A stretch of 49,379 nucleotides of DNA from Francisellaceae bacterium (GTDB lineage: Bacteria; Pseudomonadota; Gammaproteobacteria; UBA6186; Azoamicaceae). Positions 8,858 through 17,951 of the stretch are shown here, in pieces. The position numbers and the translations under genes are program-made. A model generated the notes under the pieces. It was not told where the DNA came from. It worked only from the letters and a program-made list of their open reading frames with translations, and ran no database searches. The stretch covers positions 1 through 49,379 of the forward strand of contig JABJGS010000024.1 of assembly GCA_018703155.1 (NCBI GenBank), in the 5' to 3' direction. Positions within the stretch are counted from its first letter, which is position 1. Every line of letters begins with the position of its first letter.

Positions 8858-10729
8858 TTACACCTCGGTACTATCAACAAATTCTCCAAGAAAAGACTCG
8901 TTAGATAGTGCTTGCGTATTTTGCCATATACTTGTTAATTTATCATATTCTCTAGTCACACTATCTATAGCCTGATCGTCATTAATTTCACCTGCAGACC
9001 ATTGTAAAAATGCACTCCAAAAAATATTACGCCCAATCGCAAATCCTCGAACCCAAGAACAATGCTTCGCTTGAGCAAAATTATTCTTCAATGAATTATA
9101 ACCGTTTACATCCCCACCTAAAACCATAATCTTCGGTGTCTGTTGATAGCACCCAGTTAATGTTTCAATCCTTTTCCACGTAACATGGTCATATTCTGCT
9201 GATATTTTCCACCACGTTGGCGTAATGCTATGTTGAAATATATATTTCATTGCCCATAAAACATTAGTTGTAGCCAAATCTAATACTAGGGTTCGATCCA
9301 AACTATCACACACCTCCTGTAAATGACTCAACATTATTACTTGATGCTCCAACTGTGCAATACTCATGTCAGATTCAAGTTTTACTTTAACCTTAACCCA
9401 CCATCGTTTAGGTCTATGTAAAATTTGAGAATATAAATCTCGCTGATTTGACCAAGATAAGAATTGAGTATTAGCTGACTCTATTGGCACACAAATTATT
9501 GAATCACTTTCTTCACGCAGAGTATTAATAGAAAAAGCATCATCAACTATGACTCCACTTTGAATATCTCGATTGAGACGATGAGCATCAGATTTTAAAA
9601 AACTAGCATAAATTAATTCTTTGAATGCTTGTATTTTCTCATTAGTAAGTTCGTTATTTTCTTTAAAATAATATCTATGATCAAAAGCCAGCATACATAA
9701 AGACATCGACGACTCGTTTTTCTGTCTGTGCTTTTGAGTGCGCGAAAAAATATCTATTTTGCTAATTGTATCTGGCAATATAAGTTTTTCAATTTCACCT
9801 AACTCTGGCATTTCTGGAGCGCAACTATGCTTTGTAACTATAAGTGCACAGGCAGCATTAGCTCTTTTGCTTGAATCCACAATGTCACAACCTGATAAAT
9901 ACCCTGAAATAAAGCCACTGACAAAAGCATCTCCAGCGCCAAGGGTATTTAAAATTTTTGTTTCATATCCTGGGATCGTTACCGGAATCAAGCTATTAAC
10001 ATCAAATACTATACAGCTCTGATCCTCTTGTTTTAGTAAAACTATGGCTGAGGTTAACTCTCTTAGTTTTCTTAGTGCAGCATCTACGCTTAATTTACCA
10101 ATGACTATAGATAATTCATTCTCTGTGGCAATTATAACATCGCACTGTGATAGAAAAAATTGATAGTGCTCACTAACACTGCGTTTACTAGCTTCACTCC
10201 ATGACTCTTCTACATAGCTAACATCCAGGATAACTTTTTGTTCCGCATTTTTAGCCAGTTGTATCGCATATTGACTAACATTACGCATTTGGACTGTTGC
10301 GAAATTTTCCCCACTAATAAATAAAGCTCTAGCCTGATTGAATAAAGCTTCTTCACAATCTCTCTCTAACAAATGTAAATCTGCACAGTTATCACGATAG
10401 TTCAGTTGTGTAAATTTATCTGGAGGATTAATACTTAATAGCATTAGGCTAGTTTTGTGTTTATCACTAATTTTTAACCATCGAGTGTCTACATTATAAC
10501 CACTCAGCTCTTTACGAATGAAATGACCCAAAGCATCTTGGCCAACTCTCGAAACTACAACTGTTTTAAGGCCTAGTCTTGCAGCACCCACAGCAACATT
10601 AGCACAACTACCTCCAAGGTACTGTCGATAAGTCTGTACCTCGCTTAAATCACAATATAGTTGCTCTGCATATAGATCTACAGCAACACAACCCAAGCAT
10701 ATCAAATCAAATTCTTTAGTCACGATCAT
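8858..10729 (-). CDS. iolC: Bifunctional 5-dehydro-2-deoxygluconokinase / DUF2090 aldolase-like protein
   Basis: Residues 1 to about 315 form a PfkB-family sugar kinase: GGSCANVAVGAARLG near the N terminus and the catalytic signature TLGAGDAFVSGF near residue 265. This is the IolC reaction, phosphorylation of 5-dehydro-2-deoxy-D-gluconate in myo-inositol degradation. Residues of about 335-623 match the DUF2090 domain often fused to IolC, which resembles a class I aldolase and may perform the next (IolJ) step. The 623-residue length fits known fusions. ATG 10729 has AGGG only two bases upstream; a GTG at 10723 would be better spaced and may be the true start. Enzymes iolB, iolD, iolE and iolG are not in this window. 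Confidence 0.88.
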   Translation of the reverse strand: MIVTKEFDLICLGCVAVDLYAEQLYCDLSEVQTYRQYLGGSCANVAVGAARLGLKTVVVSRVGQDALGHFIRKELSGYNVDTRWLKISDKHKTSLMLLSINPPDKFTQLNYRDNCADLHLLERDCEEALFNQARALFISGENFATVQMRNVSQYAIQLAKNAEQKVILDVSYVEESWSEASKRSVSEHYQFFLSQCDVIIATENELSIVIGKLSVDAALRKLRELTSAIVLLKQEDQSCIVFDVNSLIPVTIPGYETKILNTLGAGDAFVSGFISGYLSGCDIVDSSKRANAACALIVTKHSCAPEMPELGEIEKLILPDTISKIDIFSRTQKHRQKNESSMSLCMLAFDHRYYFKENNELTNEKIQAFKELIYASFLKSDAHRLNRDIQSGVIVDDAFSINTLREESDSIICVPIESANTQFLSWSNQRDLYSQILHRPKRWWVKVKVKLESDMSIAQLEHQVIMLSHLQEVCDSLDRTLVLDLATTNVLWAMKYIFQHSITPTWWKISAEYDHVTWKRIETLTGCYQQTPKIMVLGGDVNGYNSLKNNFAQAKHCSWVRGFAIGRNIFWSAFLQWSAGEINDDQAIDSVTREYDKLTSIWQNTQALSNESFLGEFVDSTEV

Positions 10730-10872
10730 TCCCTAATCAACAAAGCTAAATAGCCTTGATACTTGAAACATTGTAGCAACAAAGAGCATTTGATTCTAAC
10801 CAATCACAATCTATTGGCATAACTAATTGATATTGAGCTAAAATATATGGTTACTATAATTAGGAGCCATAC

Positions 10873-11961
10873 GTGAATAGAGATAATTTACTACAACAGC
10901 TTCTATGCCCTCCAGGTGATGGAGTTTATACTGTACATACAGCTCAAGAGTATAAACAATCATTACAACAACTACTATACAAAGATTCTGATGACATCTT
11001 ATCTAGCTGGCAACAGAGTATTACTAATATCAATTCTAATGTTGGTGTTTTTGGCATAGCATCTGATTGTGGTGGTGGAATTTTGCGAGGCGCAAATTGG
11101 GGCCCACTGTTTGTTAGAGAACAGCTCTATCGAACTCATACTGGTCTAAACATCACAGATCTTGGTGATGTACGAGTGATCCCCCATCTACTGCATGATA
11201 AGTATTTAAATAAGCAAACAATTAGCTCCTGTCAACAAGCACTGTATGGTAATAGCCAATGCCAATTACCAGTAAGTCCATTATCAATTGCAGAACTAGC
11301 TCTAGATACATTATATCAACAAAATTCCACCCTTAAAATTTTTGGCATTGGAGGTGATCATTCTGTAAGTTATCCATTAATTAATTCATACCTCAAAACC
11401 AAAGCTATTAATAAGACTAAAGTAGGGATCCTGCATTTTGATGCTCATACTGACTTGTTAACTTCACGACTTGGTATTGATCTATGTTTTGGATCATGGG
11501 CTACACATATTTTACCATTTCTAAATACTCCTGAATGTTTGGTTCAAGTTGGGATCCGAGCAACAGGAAAGCCCAAGAAGCACTGGGAAGATCAATTCGG
11601 CATAAAGCAAATTTGGGCACAAGAAGTACAAGAACATTCAGCCCTATCTTCTGCAAATCAAATAATACAACATTTTAAAAATTTGAACATCAATGAAATA
11701 TACATAACCTTTGATATTGATTGCTTGGATGCAAGTATTGCTAGTGCAACGGGAACACCAGAGATAAATGGCTTAACTTTAGAGCAAGCTACTACCATTA
11801 TCAATACTTGTGCTAAAGAGCTACAAGTTACTGGCGCAGATTTAGTAGAGGTTGCTCCATTCACTAACCCCATTGCTGAAAATAAAGTCCAAGAGCCACA
11901 AGCAACATTATCTGCAGCTGCTAATTTAGCGGCTATTTTAGTTTCAGCTATGCAACAATAA
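10873..11961 (+). CDS. Ureohydrolase (arginase / agmatinase / formimidoylglutamase family)
   Basis: The protein hydrolyses a guanidino- or formimino-type substrate with a dinuclear Mn centre. All metal-ligand motifs are present: GIGGDHS, HFDAHTD and FDIDCLDAS. The 362-residue length exceeds the roughly 300 of simple arginases because of an N-terminal extension before GGGILRGANWGP, as in several agmatinase-like and formimidoylglutamase-like proteins. The exact substrate cannot be read from sequence. Translation starts at GTG 10873, with AGGAG six bases upstream. A TTGAGC-16-TATAAT promoter-like pair lies at 10833-10860, but it would place the transcript start at or inside the ribosome-binding site. 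The 3' end overlaps the convergent bioD by 14 bp. Confidence 0.88.
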   Translation: MNRDNLLQQLLCPPGDGVYTVHTAQEYKQSLQQLLYKDSDDILSSWQQSITNINSNVGVFGIASDCGGGILRGANWGPLFVREQLYRTHTGLNITDLGDVRVIPHLLHDKYLNKQTISSCQQALYGNSQCQLPVSPLSIAELALDTLYQQNSTLKIFGIGGDHSVSYPLINSYLKTKAINKTKVGILHFDAHTDLLTSRLGIDLCFGSWATHILPFLNTPECLVQVGIRATGKPKKHWEDQFGIKQIWAQEVQEHSALSSANQIIQHFKNLNINEIYITFDIDCLDASIASATGTPEINGLTLEQATTIINTCAKELQVTGADLVEVAPFTNPIAENKVQEPQATLSAAANLAAILVSAMQQ

Positions 11962-12607
11962 TTAAATTATTATAAATCATTTTATCACGCTCAAAAATAG
12001 CTAATAATGGCATTTTGCTATGAATTTTAATTGACTCAATATTTTCTTGAATATAAACATCAGAATAATCTTTATTTTTAATATTTGCCACCCAACCAGC
12101 AATAACCAACCCATCATTTTCAATTGCTTGAAATGTTAATAATGCATGATTAATTGAGCCTAACTCCACAGCCACCACCACAATCACAGGGATATTAAGT
12201 CCAATTACCACATCAGATATGTATTCAGTCGCATTTATTGGAACTCGCCAGCCCCCTGCCCCTTCGATAAAACAATAATCGTAGTCTACGGTTAATTTTT
12301 TTGTCTTAGCAATAATATTTCTTGCTCGCAAATCTATCCCTTGCAGTCTGGCTGCAATATCTGGAGAAACAGGCTCTTGTAAACAAACAGGATTAACAGA
12401 TGAATAATCTAATTTTACACTAGCAGCATTAGCCAATAAAATTGCATCATCATTAATTAAATTTTGTGCAACATATTTACAGTCTGATGCAATAGGTTTT
12501 AAAGCAACGGTCTTTTTCCCTTGCCTATTAAAATATTGAAGTAGTTTACACGTTACAAAAGTTTTACCAACATTGGTTCCAGTGCCGGTGATAAAATAAT
12601 TTTTCAC
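11948..12607 (-). CDS. bioD: Dethiobiotin synthetase
   Basis: BioD closes the ureido ring of dethiobiotin from 7,8-diaminopelargonate, CO2 and ATP, the penultimate step of biotin synthesis. The P-loop GTGTNVGKT is at residues 8-16 and the EGAGGWRVPI segment matches the family's second signature. Starting at GTG 12607 gives 219 residues, close to the usual 225, and overlaps the bioH stop by one base (TAGTG), the mark of translational coupling. An upstream in-frame TTG would add nine non-conserved residues. It is the last gene of bioB-bioF-bioH-bioD. Confidence 0.93.
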   Translation of the reverse strand: MKNYFITGTGTNVGKTFVTCKLLQYFNRQGKKTVALKPIASDCKYVAQNLINDDAILLANAASVKLDYSSVNPVCLQEPVSPDIAARLQGIDLRARNIIAKTKKLTVDYDYCFIEGAGGWRVPINATEYISDVVIGLNIPVIVVVAVELGSINHALLTFQAIENDGLVIAGWVANIKNKDYSDVYIQENIESIKIHSKMPLLAIFERDKMIYNNLIIVA

Positions 12608-13359
12608 TATATAGCTCGCTGCACAATAGAACAAATAGTATCTTGATGGCTCAAAAACGGGGCATGACCAGCATCATTTAAAATAATCACTTTATTGTTT
12701 TTTGAAATTTTATCTAAAGATTTTTGGTCTATTAAACTCGGTAAGATTTTATCGACTCGACCATAAATGCACGTTATTTTCAACTTACATTTAACTTCTC
12801 TCAAATCTATATCACCCACCATATTCAAATAACTGCTTAGTATTTCACCATTACCATCATGACTAGCATATAAATGTGTCTTTATATTTTCTATATGCTC
12901 ACGTTTTTCGGATGGATTTTGTTGTCGAGCAAACCATGATAAACATTTATATGGCTGGGTTGAATATAAATGTTTGAAATTATGCCAATGAATTGGAAGC
13001 ATGCCAGGCCACGTATTTGTAGCAACCCACTTCAATGTGGTATTGATCATTATTATACTATCTACATTGTTCTTATATTTATCTGCAAATAATAGACCTA
13101 ACATGCCTCCAAAAGACCATCCCAACCAACTACAGTTACTTGGAAAACTATTCTGGAAGATTTCTAGTAGCTCATTAATATTATCGCAACCAATATTCTT
13201 GTTCATACCCATACCAGGAAGATCACACAATAACACCGTATGATATTTACTAATTGATTGTGCGAGCTCTAACCATATTTCATGTGTAAATCCCCAGCCA
13301 GGGATCATAATTACTTTTTTCCCTGTATTACCTAGCATTTTATATTTTAATTTTTTCAT
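12607..13359 (-). CDS. bioH: Pimeloyl-ACP methyl ester carboxylesterase
   Basis: BioH removes the methyl ester from pimeloyl-ACP, releasing the seven-carbon precursor of biotin. It is an alpha/beta hydrolase: the oxyanion segment PGWGFTHEIW is near the N terminus, the nucleophile Ser82 sits in GWSFGG (same position as in E. coli BioH), an Asp lies in GRVDKILPS and the catalytic His in DAGHAPF. The start overlaps the 3' end of bioF by 20 bp; ATG 13338 would avoid the overlap but shorten the conserved N-terminal strand. Presence of BioH implies that a BioC methyltransferase begins the pathway, but no bioC is adjacent. Confidence 0.9.
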   Translation of the reverse strand: MKKLKYKMLGNTGKKVIMIPGWGFTHEIWLELAQSISKYHTVLLCDLPGMGMNKNIGCDNINELLEIFQNSFPSNCSWLGWSFGGMLGLLFADKYKNNVDSIIMINTTLKWVATNTWPGMLPIHWHNFKHLYSTQPYKCLSWFARQQNPSEKREHIENIKTHLYASHDGNGEILSSYLNMVGDIDLREVKCKLKITCIYGRVDKILPSLIDQKSLDKISKNNKVIILNDAGHAPFLSHQDTICSIVQRAI

Positions 13360-14482
13360 AAAAGATTATTCTCTTTATTAGCATATGAATTTCATGTTGC
13401 GTATGGCTTACATTTAAAATGATTCTAATTCTTGAAACACCCACGGGTACAGTTGGTGGTGCAACAGGATGTACCAACAGCCCTTCCTTTTGGAGATGTC
13501 TGCAAATATCGGCGCTAACATATTCATTCTGATACTCGATAACTTGTATAGGCGTAGATGAATCAAGTAATTTTAGTCCATATTCATTTGCCGTTCTCTT
13601 AAAATATATTACCAAATCCATAAGGCAATCACGTCGCCACGTCTCTTCACGTATAATATCAAGACTTACATCTATTGCCCCTAGCAATATTGGTGATATA
13701 GCGGTAGAAAACCTATACGTTCTAGCATTATTTATTAAATTTTCTATGGTGCCATAATCACTAGCAATTACACCGCCTTGAACGCCAAAGCCTTTGCCAA
13801 GCCCAAAACTTAAAATATCGACACTTTGTTTAATTATATTTTGTTCTTGTAATATGCCTTCACCACTTGCTCCTAAAACTGCAATTCCATGAGAATCATC
13901 AATCATTATCTTTGCGCTTTTACATTTTTGCTCTCTTGCATCAATTAGTCTGGATACATCTACTATTTCTCCAGTCATACTAAATACCGAGTCAGACATT
14001 ATAATTTTAATGTTATTTTTATGTGTAGAGCATAAATGTACTAAATCTATGTAATTTAAATGCTCATAGCGAATTAACTTTGCCCTAGCAAGTATACTAG
14101 CATCCACTAGAGAAGCATGATTATCTCTATCTTGAATAACTACATCACCTCTATTTAATAATCCCTGGACAATAGAAAGATTTGCCATATAACCACTAGA
14201 AAATATTAAACATCTATCAAATCCTAAAAAATTTGCTAGCTTGGCTTCCAAGTCATGTGTGAACTGCTGATATCCACTAACTACACTCGATGATCGACTA
14301 GATACTCCGCAGTTATTGATCATTTTAATACTTGCAGATAATACACGCGGATCGCGACTTAAATTTAAATAATCATTATGCGTAAACGCTGTACATGTTA
14401 TCCCATCCACCTGAATATAATTTCCAAGTTCATGATTACTAATTGTTCGCAACTTCTTTTTATTAATCACTATATTGTTCAT
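13340..14482 (-). CDS. bioF: 8-amino-7-oxononanoate synthase
   Basis: BioF condenses pimeloyl-ACP (or -CoA) with L-alanine using PLP. The family motifs are present: NDYLNLSRDPRV, SGYMANLSIVQGLL, DDSHGIAVLG, and the PLP-lysine loop SFGLGKGFGVQGG. It has 380 residues from ATG 14482. That start lies inside the last codons of bioB, giving a 20-bp overlap, and no strong ribosome-binding site is visible, so it is probably coupled to bioB translation. An in-frame GTG at 14491 is an alternative. Confidence 0.93.
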   Translation of the reverse strand: MNNIVINKKKLRTISNHELGNYIQVDGITCTAFTHNDYLNLSRDPRVLSASIKMINNCGVSSRSSSVVSGYQQFTHDLEAKLANFLGFDRCLIFSSGYMANLSIVQGLLNRGDVVIQDRDNHASLVDASILARAKLIRYEHLNYIDLVHLCSTHKNNIKIIMSDSVFSMTGEIVDVSRLIDAREQKCKSAKIMIDDSHGIAVLGASGEGILQEQNIIKQSVDILSFGLGKGFGVQGGVIASDYGTIENLINNARTYRFSTAISPILLGAIDVSLDIIREETWRRDCLMDLVIYFKRTANEYGLKLLDSSTPIQVIEYQNEYVSADICRHLQKEGLLVHPVAPPTVPVGVSRIRIILNVSHTQHEIHMLIKRIIFYEKIKI

Positions 14483-15449
14483 ATGCAACACTTTTTTTAT
14501 TTGTTATTATTTTTTTATTAAGTCCAAGCTGCTCAAAGAGTTGAATATCCTTAAGTTTATCAGGATTATCACTTAAAAATATTTTGTCTTGTGCAAACCA
14601 TAATGAATTGGCTCCAGCAAAAAAACACCAAGCTTGTACTTCTTTAGACATCTTATCTCTACCGGCAGACAATCTAACCATACTTTGTGGAAATAAGATC
14701 CTAGCTATTGCTATAGTTTTAATGAATTCAAAGCTATCTAGTGGTTTTTCATTAGCTAATGGTGTGCCACGTGCTGGAGATAGATGATTTATCGGCACAC
14801 TTTTAGGTATTTTAGACAATTTACTAATACCTAACAAAAAATCAATCCTATCTTCTCTACTTTCTCCCATACCAACTATTCCACCACAGCAAACATTAAC
14901 TTTAGATTTAGCAATTTTATTTACGGTATCGACTCTGTCTTGATAGTTTCTAGTTGTTGTGATTTTTTTATAATATTCTGGTGAAGTATCAACATTATGA
15001 TTATAATAATCCAAACCAGCAGCCTCTAGTTCCTCTACCTGCTCATTAGAAAGCATACCTAGAGTGACACATGTCTCTAAACCTAATTCTTTAACTGCTT
15101 TAATAATTTCTATAACTTTAGGCAAATCTTTCTTGGGTGGACTGCGCCATGCCGCCCCCATACAAAATCTTGTACAACCATTTTTCTTAGCAAGCTTGGC
15201 TTTAACCAGAACATCTTCAACATTACATAGTTTTTCTTTATTAACCCCAGTTTTAAAATGTCCACTTTGACCACAGTAATTACAGTCTTCTGGGCATGCT
15301 CCAGTTTTAATACTCATTATGGCGCATGCTTCTATTTCATTAGCACTGTGATGTTTAAGGTGCAGTTGATGTGCCATATTCATTAAACTCAAAAACGGTG
15401 TATTAAATAATTCTGTAATATATTTCTTGGTTATAGTTCTCTGACTCAT
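14463..15449 (-). CDS. bioB: Biotin synthase (radical SAM)
   Basis: BioB inserts sulfur into dethiobiotin. The radical-SAM cluster ligands are Cys52, Cys56 and Cys59 in TGACPEDCNYC, nearly the E. coli positions. Other family motifs include YYNHNVDTSPEYY and INHLSPARGTPL. The frame extends upstream to 15548, but that would run through the bioA operator and the bioA start; ATG 15449 gives a normal 328-residue protein. A TTGACA-16-TAACAT promoter lies just upstream, with its -35 hexamer inside the BirA-like operator. The ribosome-binding site is poor, with AGAGGA about 20 bases away. First gene of bioBFHD. Confidence 0.95.
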   Translation of the reverse strand: MSQRTITKKYITELFNTPFLSLMNMAHQLHLKHHSANEIEACAIMSIKTGACPEDCNYCGQSGHFKTGVNKEKLCNVEDVLVKAKLAKKNGCTRFCMGAAWRSPPKKDLPKVIEIIKAVKELGLETCVTLGMLSNEQVEELEAAGLDYYNHNVDTSPEYYKKITTTRNYQDRVDTVNKIAKSKVNVCCGGIVGMGESREDRIDFLLGISKLSKIPKSVPINHLSPARGTPLANEKPLDSFEFIKTIAIARILFPQSMVRLSAGRDKMSKEVQAWCFFAGANSLWFAQDKIFLSDNPDKLKDIQLFEQLGLNKKIITNKKSVAYEQYSD

Positions 15450-15477
15450 AATTATGATTCCATTTTCAGGTCCTCTT

Positions 15478-15530
15478 ATGTTATCCTTGCCATCAACATT
15501 GTCAACCAAAATAACTGCGGAGGTTAACGG
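15478..15530. promoter_or_regulatory. Divergent bio control region with BirA-like operator
   Basis: TTGTCAACC (15499-15507), 14 bases, then GGTTAACGG (15522-15530) matches the known BirA operator plan TTGTAAACC-N14-16-GGTTTACAA, with a good left half and a weaker right half. On the minus strand a bioB promoter reads TTGACA (15505-15500), 16 bases, TAACAT (15483-15478), with the -35 inside the left half-site. On the plus strand a weaker bioA promoter reads TTGCCA (15487-15492), 17 bases, AATAAC (15510-15515), with its -10 inside the operator spacer. Occupancy by biotinoyl-AMP-loaded BirA would therefore block both directions. The right half also overlaps the bioA ribosome-binding site. Confidence 0.72.
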
Positions 15531-15531
15531 C

Positions 15532-16848
15532 ATGCGGGCCCCAAGCAAACTAACTGATAATAATGAAACTTATCTATGGCACCCCTGCTCCCAACCTCAA
15601 GATATAAATGTCTATGATAAAGGTATTGTAAAACAAGCCCTTGGTAACAAGATTTTCCTAAATGACGGCAGTAATTTAATTGATGCCATATCCAGTTGGT
15701 GGTGCAAAACTCTAGGTCATAACCACCCCAGATTAAAGCAGGCACTATATGAACAAGCAGAAAAATTTGAGCATGTAATGCTTGCCTGCCTCACTAACAC
15801 AACTGTTACTAATTTAAGTCAATCTCTTGCACAAATTACTAACTATCAATTTACCAAGGCGTTTTATGCCAGTGATGGAGCTAGTGCTATAGAAATTGCT
15901 CTAAAAATGTGCTTCCACCTCCGTTATATAGAAGGCAATATCCAAAAGAAAAAAATTCTTACTTTAAAAAATAGTTATCATGGTGAAACCATGCTAACTC
16001 TAGGTGCTAGTGATTGCGATCTGTACAAAAAACCTTATGCCCACTTATTAAACGATAACTACATTACTCTAGATGATATACCTTATCTAGAATCTGGAAC
16101 TGATCCAGACTTTGGTTGTGATATACAATGGGAACGTTCCAAAATAATTTTAGAAACACATAAAGATACTATTTGCACACTCTTAGTCGAACCAATTGTC
16201 CAAGGTGCTGGTGGCATAAAGATATACTCTATTCGTTATTTAGAAAAACTATGCAACTGGTGTAGCAATAATGACATCTATGTAATTTTTGATGAAATAA
16301 TGACAGGTATTGGTCGTACAGGAAAAATGTTTGCTTATCAGCATCTCCATAATGTTACCCCTGACTTTATTTGCTTAGGAAAAGGATTAAGTGCAGGGTG
16401 GCTCCCTTTAAGCTGTGTACTCGCCAAAGATGGTATTTATGATAGCTTCTATAAATGTGAGGGGGCAGATGCTTTTTTACATTCACACACCTACTCAGGT
16501 AATGCTCTAGGATGTGCTGTTGCACTAGAGACCATAAAAATTATTAATGAGGAAAATATTTTAAATAATGTTTCAATGATTGCAAATAATCTTCATGAGC
16601 ATATGCTTGATATTAATGAACATTCCAATAAATTAGAAAACATTAGAAGCTTTGGTGCAATAACTGCAGCTGATATTAAATCTAAATATATGCATGCTAA
16701 TAGCTATATTTATAAAAAATCCTTAGAGGCTGGTATTTTACTTAGACCAATGGGAAATACTATTTATTGGACACCACCACTCAATTCTACAGCAGATGAT
16801 ATTATTGAGATAGCGACTAGAACTTTTGCCATGCTAAAAACTTTATAA
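15532..16848 (+). CDS. bioA: Adenosylmethionine-8-amino-7-oxononanoate aminotransferase
   Basis: BioA transfers an amino group from S-adenosylmethionine to 8-amino-7-oxononanoate using PLP. Diagnostic features are WHPCSQPQD near the N terminus, SSWWCKTLGHNHP, NSYHGET, FDEIMTGIGRTGKMFA and the PLP-lysine Lys284 in LGKGLSAGWLPL. The length, 438 residues, is close to the E. coli enzyme. GGAGG ends eight bases before ATG 15532, which is why I prefer it over the in-frame ATG at 15454 that lies next to the bioB start. It is transcribed divergently from bioBFHD, the classical enterobacterial arrangement. Confidence 0.95.
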   Translation: MRAPSKLTDNNETYLWHPCSQPQDINVYDKGIVKQALGNKIFLNDGSNLIDAISSWWCKTLGHNHPRLKQALYEQAEKFEHVMLACLTNTTVTNLSQSLAQITNYQFTKAFYASDGASAIEIALKMCFHLRYIEGNIQKKKILTLKNSYHGETMLTLGASDCDLYKKPYAHLLNDNYITLDDIPYLESGTDPDFGCDIQWERSKIILETHKDTICTLLVEPIVQGAGGIKIYSIRYLEKLCNWCSNNDIYVIFDEIMTGIGRTGKMFAYQHLHNVTPDFICLGKGLSAGWLPLSCVLAKDGIYDSFYKCEGADAFLHSHTYSGNALGCAVALETIKIINEENILNNVSMIANNLHEHMLDINEHSNKLENIRSFGAITAADIKSKYMHANSYIYKKSLEAGILLRPMGNTIYWTPPLNSTADDIIEIATRTFAMLKTL

Positions 16849-16878
16849 ATCAAAATACATAAATGATATTTTGCAAGA

Positions 16879-16922
16879 ATTATAATCACCTCTACACCTT
16901 AAAATATTGAGGTGATTATAAT
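16879..16922. terminator. 14-bp perfect inverted repeat between convergent bioA and greB
   Basis: ATTATAATCACCTC (16879-16892) pairs perfectly with GAGGTGATTATAAT (16909-16922) across a 16-base loop. It lies 30 bp after the bioA stop and 66 bp before the greB stop, where a bidirectional terminator is expected. The stem is AT-rich at its base and is not followed by a clear T-run, so termination may be weak or the element may instead stabilise 3' ends. Confidence 0.55.
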
Positions 16923-16987
16923 ATGTTATAGGTTATTATTTTCAATAAATTATGTTTAAATCCTTCGCCGAAATTGTGTTGAAATAT

Positions 16988-17512
16988 TTAATACTTTATT
17001 TCAACTATCTCCAAAACCTCATTCCCCTGTGGTGTTTTAACTTCAACATCATCCCCTATTTCAGCCTTCATCAATGCTTTAGCCACTGGAGATATATAAC
17101 TTATCTTATTCTTTGATACATCCGCTTCATCAATACCCACAATAGTTATTATTTTGGTTATGCCATCTTGCTGTAAATATGTCACTGTGGCGCCAAAAAA
17201 AATTTTCCTTTGTTCTTTTTGCAAGTTTGGATCAACAATTTGAGCATTTTCAAGTCTTTTTGTTAAATATCGAACTCTCCTGTCAATTTCTCTCAATTTT
17301 TTCTTTCCATAAATATAATCTCCATTTTCAGAACGATCACCATTACTTGCAGCCCAGCTAACTACTTCAACTAATTTAGGACGTTCATCGTGTATCAGAC
17401 CATTAAGTTCCTGCTGTAATGCAGAGTAACCTACTGGAGTCATATAGGCTTTTGAGTTTATAGGTACACCGTTAGTAAATGTAGTTGATTTATTTTCTGG
17501 ATGTTTTTTCAT
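16988..17512 (-). CDS. greB: Transcription elongation factor GreB
   Basis: Gre factors insert a coiled coil into the RNA polymerase secondary channel and stimulate cleavage of backtracked RNA. The N-terminal coiled coil holds the acidic tip in SNGDRSENGDYIYGKKKL, and the following REIDRRVRYLTKRLENA is the GreB-specific rather than GreA version. The C-terminal FKBP-like domain ends in VLEIVEIKY. There are about 20 extra residues before MTPVGYSAL; the start could be ATG 17512 or the Met at 17446. It is a single gene facing bioA. Confidence 0.92.
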   Translation of the reverse strand: MKKHPENKSTTFTNGVPINSKAYMTPVGYSALQQELNGLIHDERPKLVEVVSWAASNGDRSENGDYIYGKKKLREIDRRVRYLTKRLENAQIVDPNLQKEQRKIFFGATVTYLQQDGITKIITIVGIDEADVSKNKISYISPVAKALMKAEIGDDVEVKTPQGNEVLEIVEIKY

Positions 17513-17951
17513 AAATTCAATTTTGACTCCACATTATCAATTAAACGCACACAATCTTGTGAGATTTGTTATGCTACTTTACATACTAGATACTATCAAT
17601 ATTATATAAAAATATAATCATAATTTTTGTTAAAGCTCAATTCTAACCAATAGTTGACCATACAATGATACATTCAAAGGAAAATATTTAGTATATACAA
17701 ATAAGTTATATCCTAGTTTATAGCCAGGACATATCCGGTTAACCTGTGACAAAATATGTTAGATTATCCTCAGGCCCAGCTATCACCATACAGTACAACA
17801 TATCTATATATCCCAGTTCATTCATGGAAAAGTGACCTAGACTGTAAAGAAGAAGTCATAGAGCATAAATTCGCACAATAATATCAGTAATTTGAACTAT
17901 TTTCTATAAATATAATCTAACAATTATGTGAATGTTATTGGGTAAAATATC
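17513..17951. other. Intergenic region between greB and the coiled-coil gene
   Basis: It is divergent promoter space. The only coding-like item is a 41-codon frame at 17756-17881 on the plus strand, starting MLDYPQ, without a clear ribosome-binding site. It has plausible amino acid composition but could be chance in AT-rich DNA. No tRNA, strong hairpin or repeat was seen. Confidence 0.4.

Noticed and set aside
17756-17881. 41-codon frame between greB and the coiled-coil gene
   Set aside because: It has no ribosome-binding site or homologue I recognise, and a frame of this size is expected by chance in AT-rich DNA. It is mentioned only in the intergenic entry.
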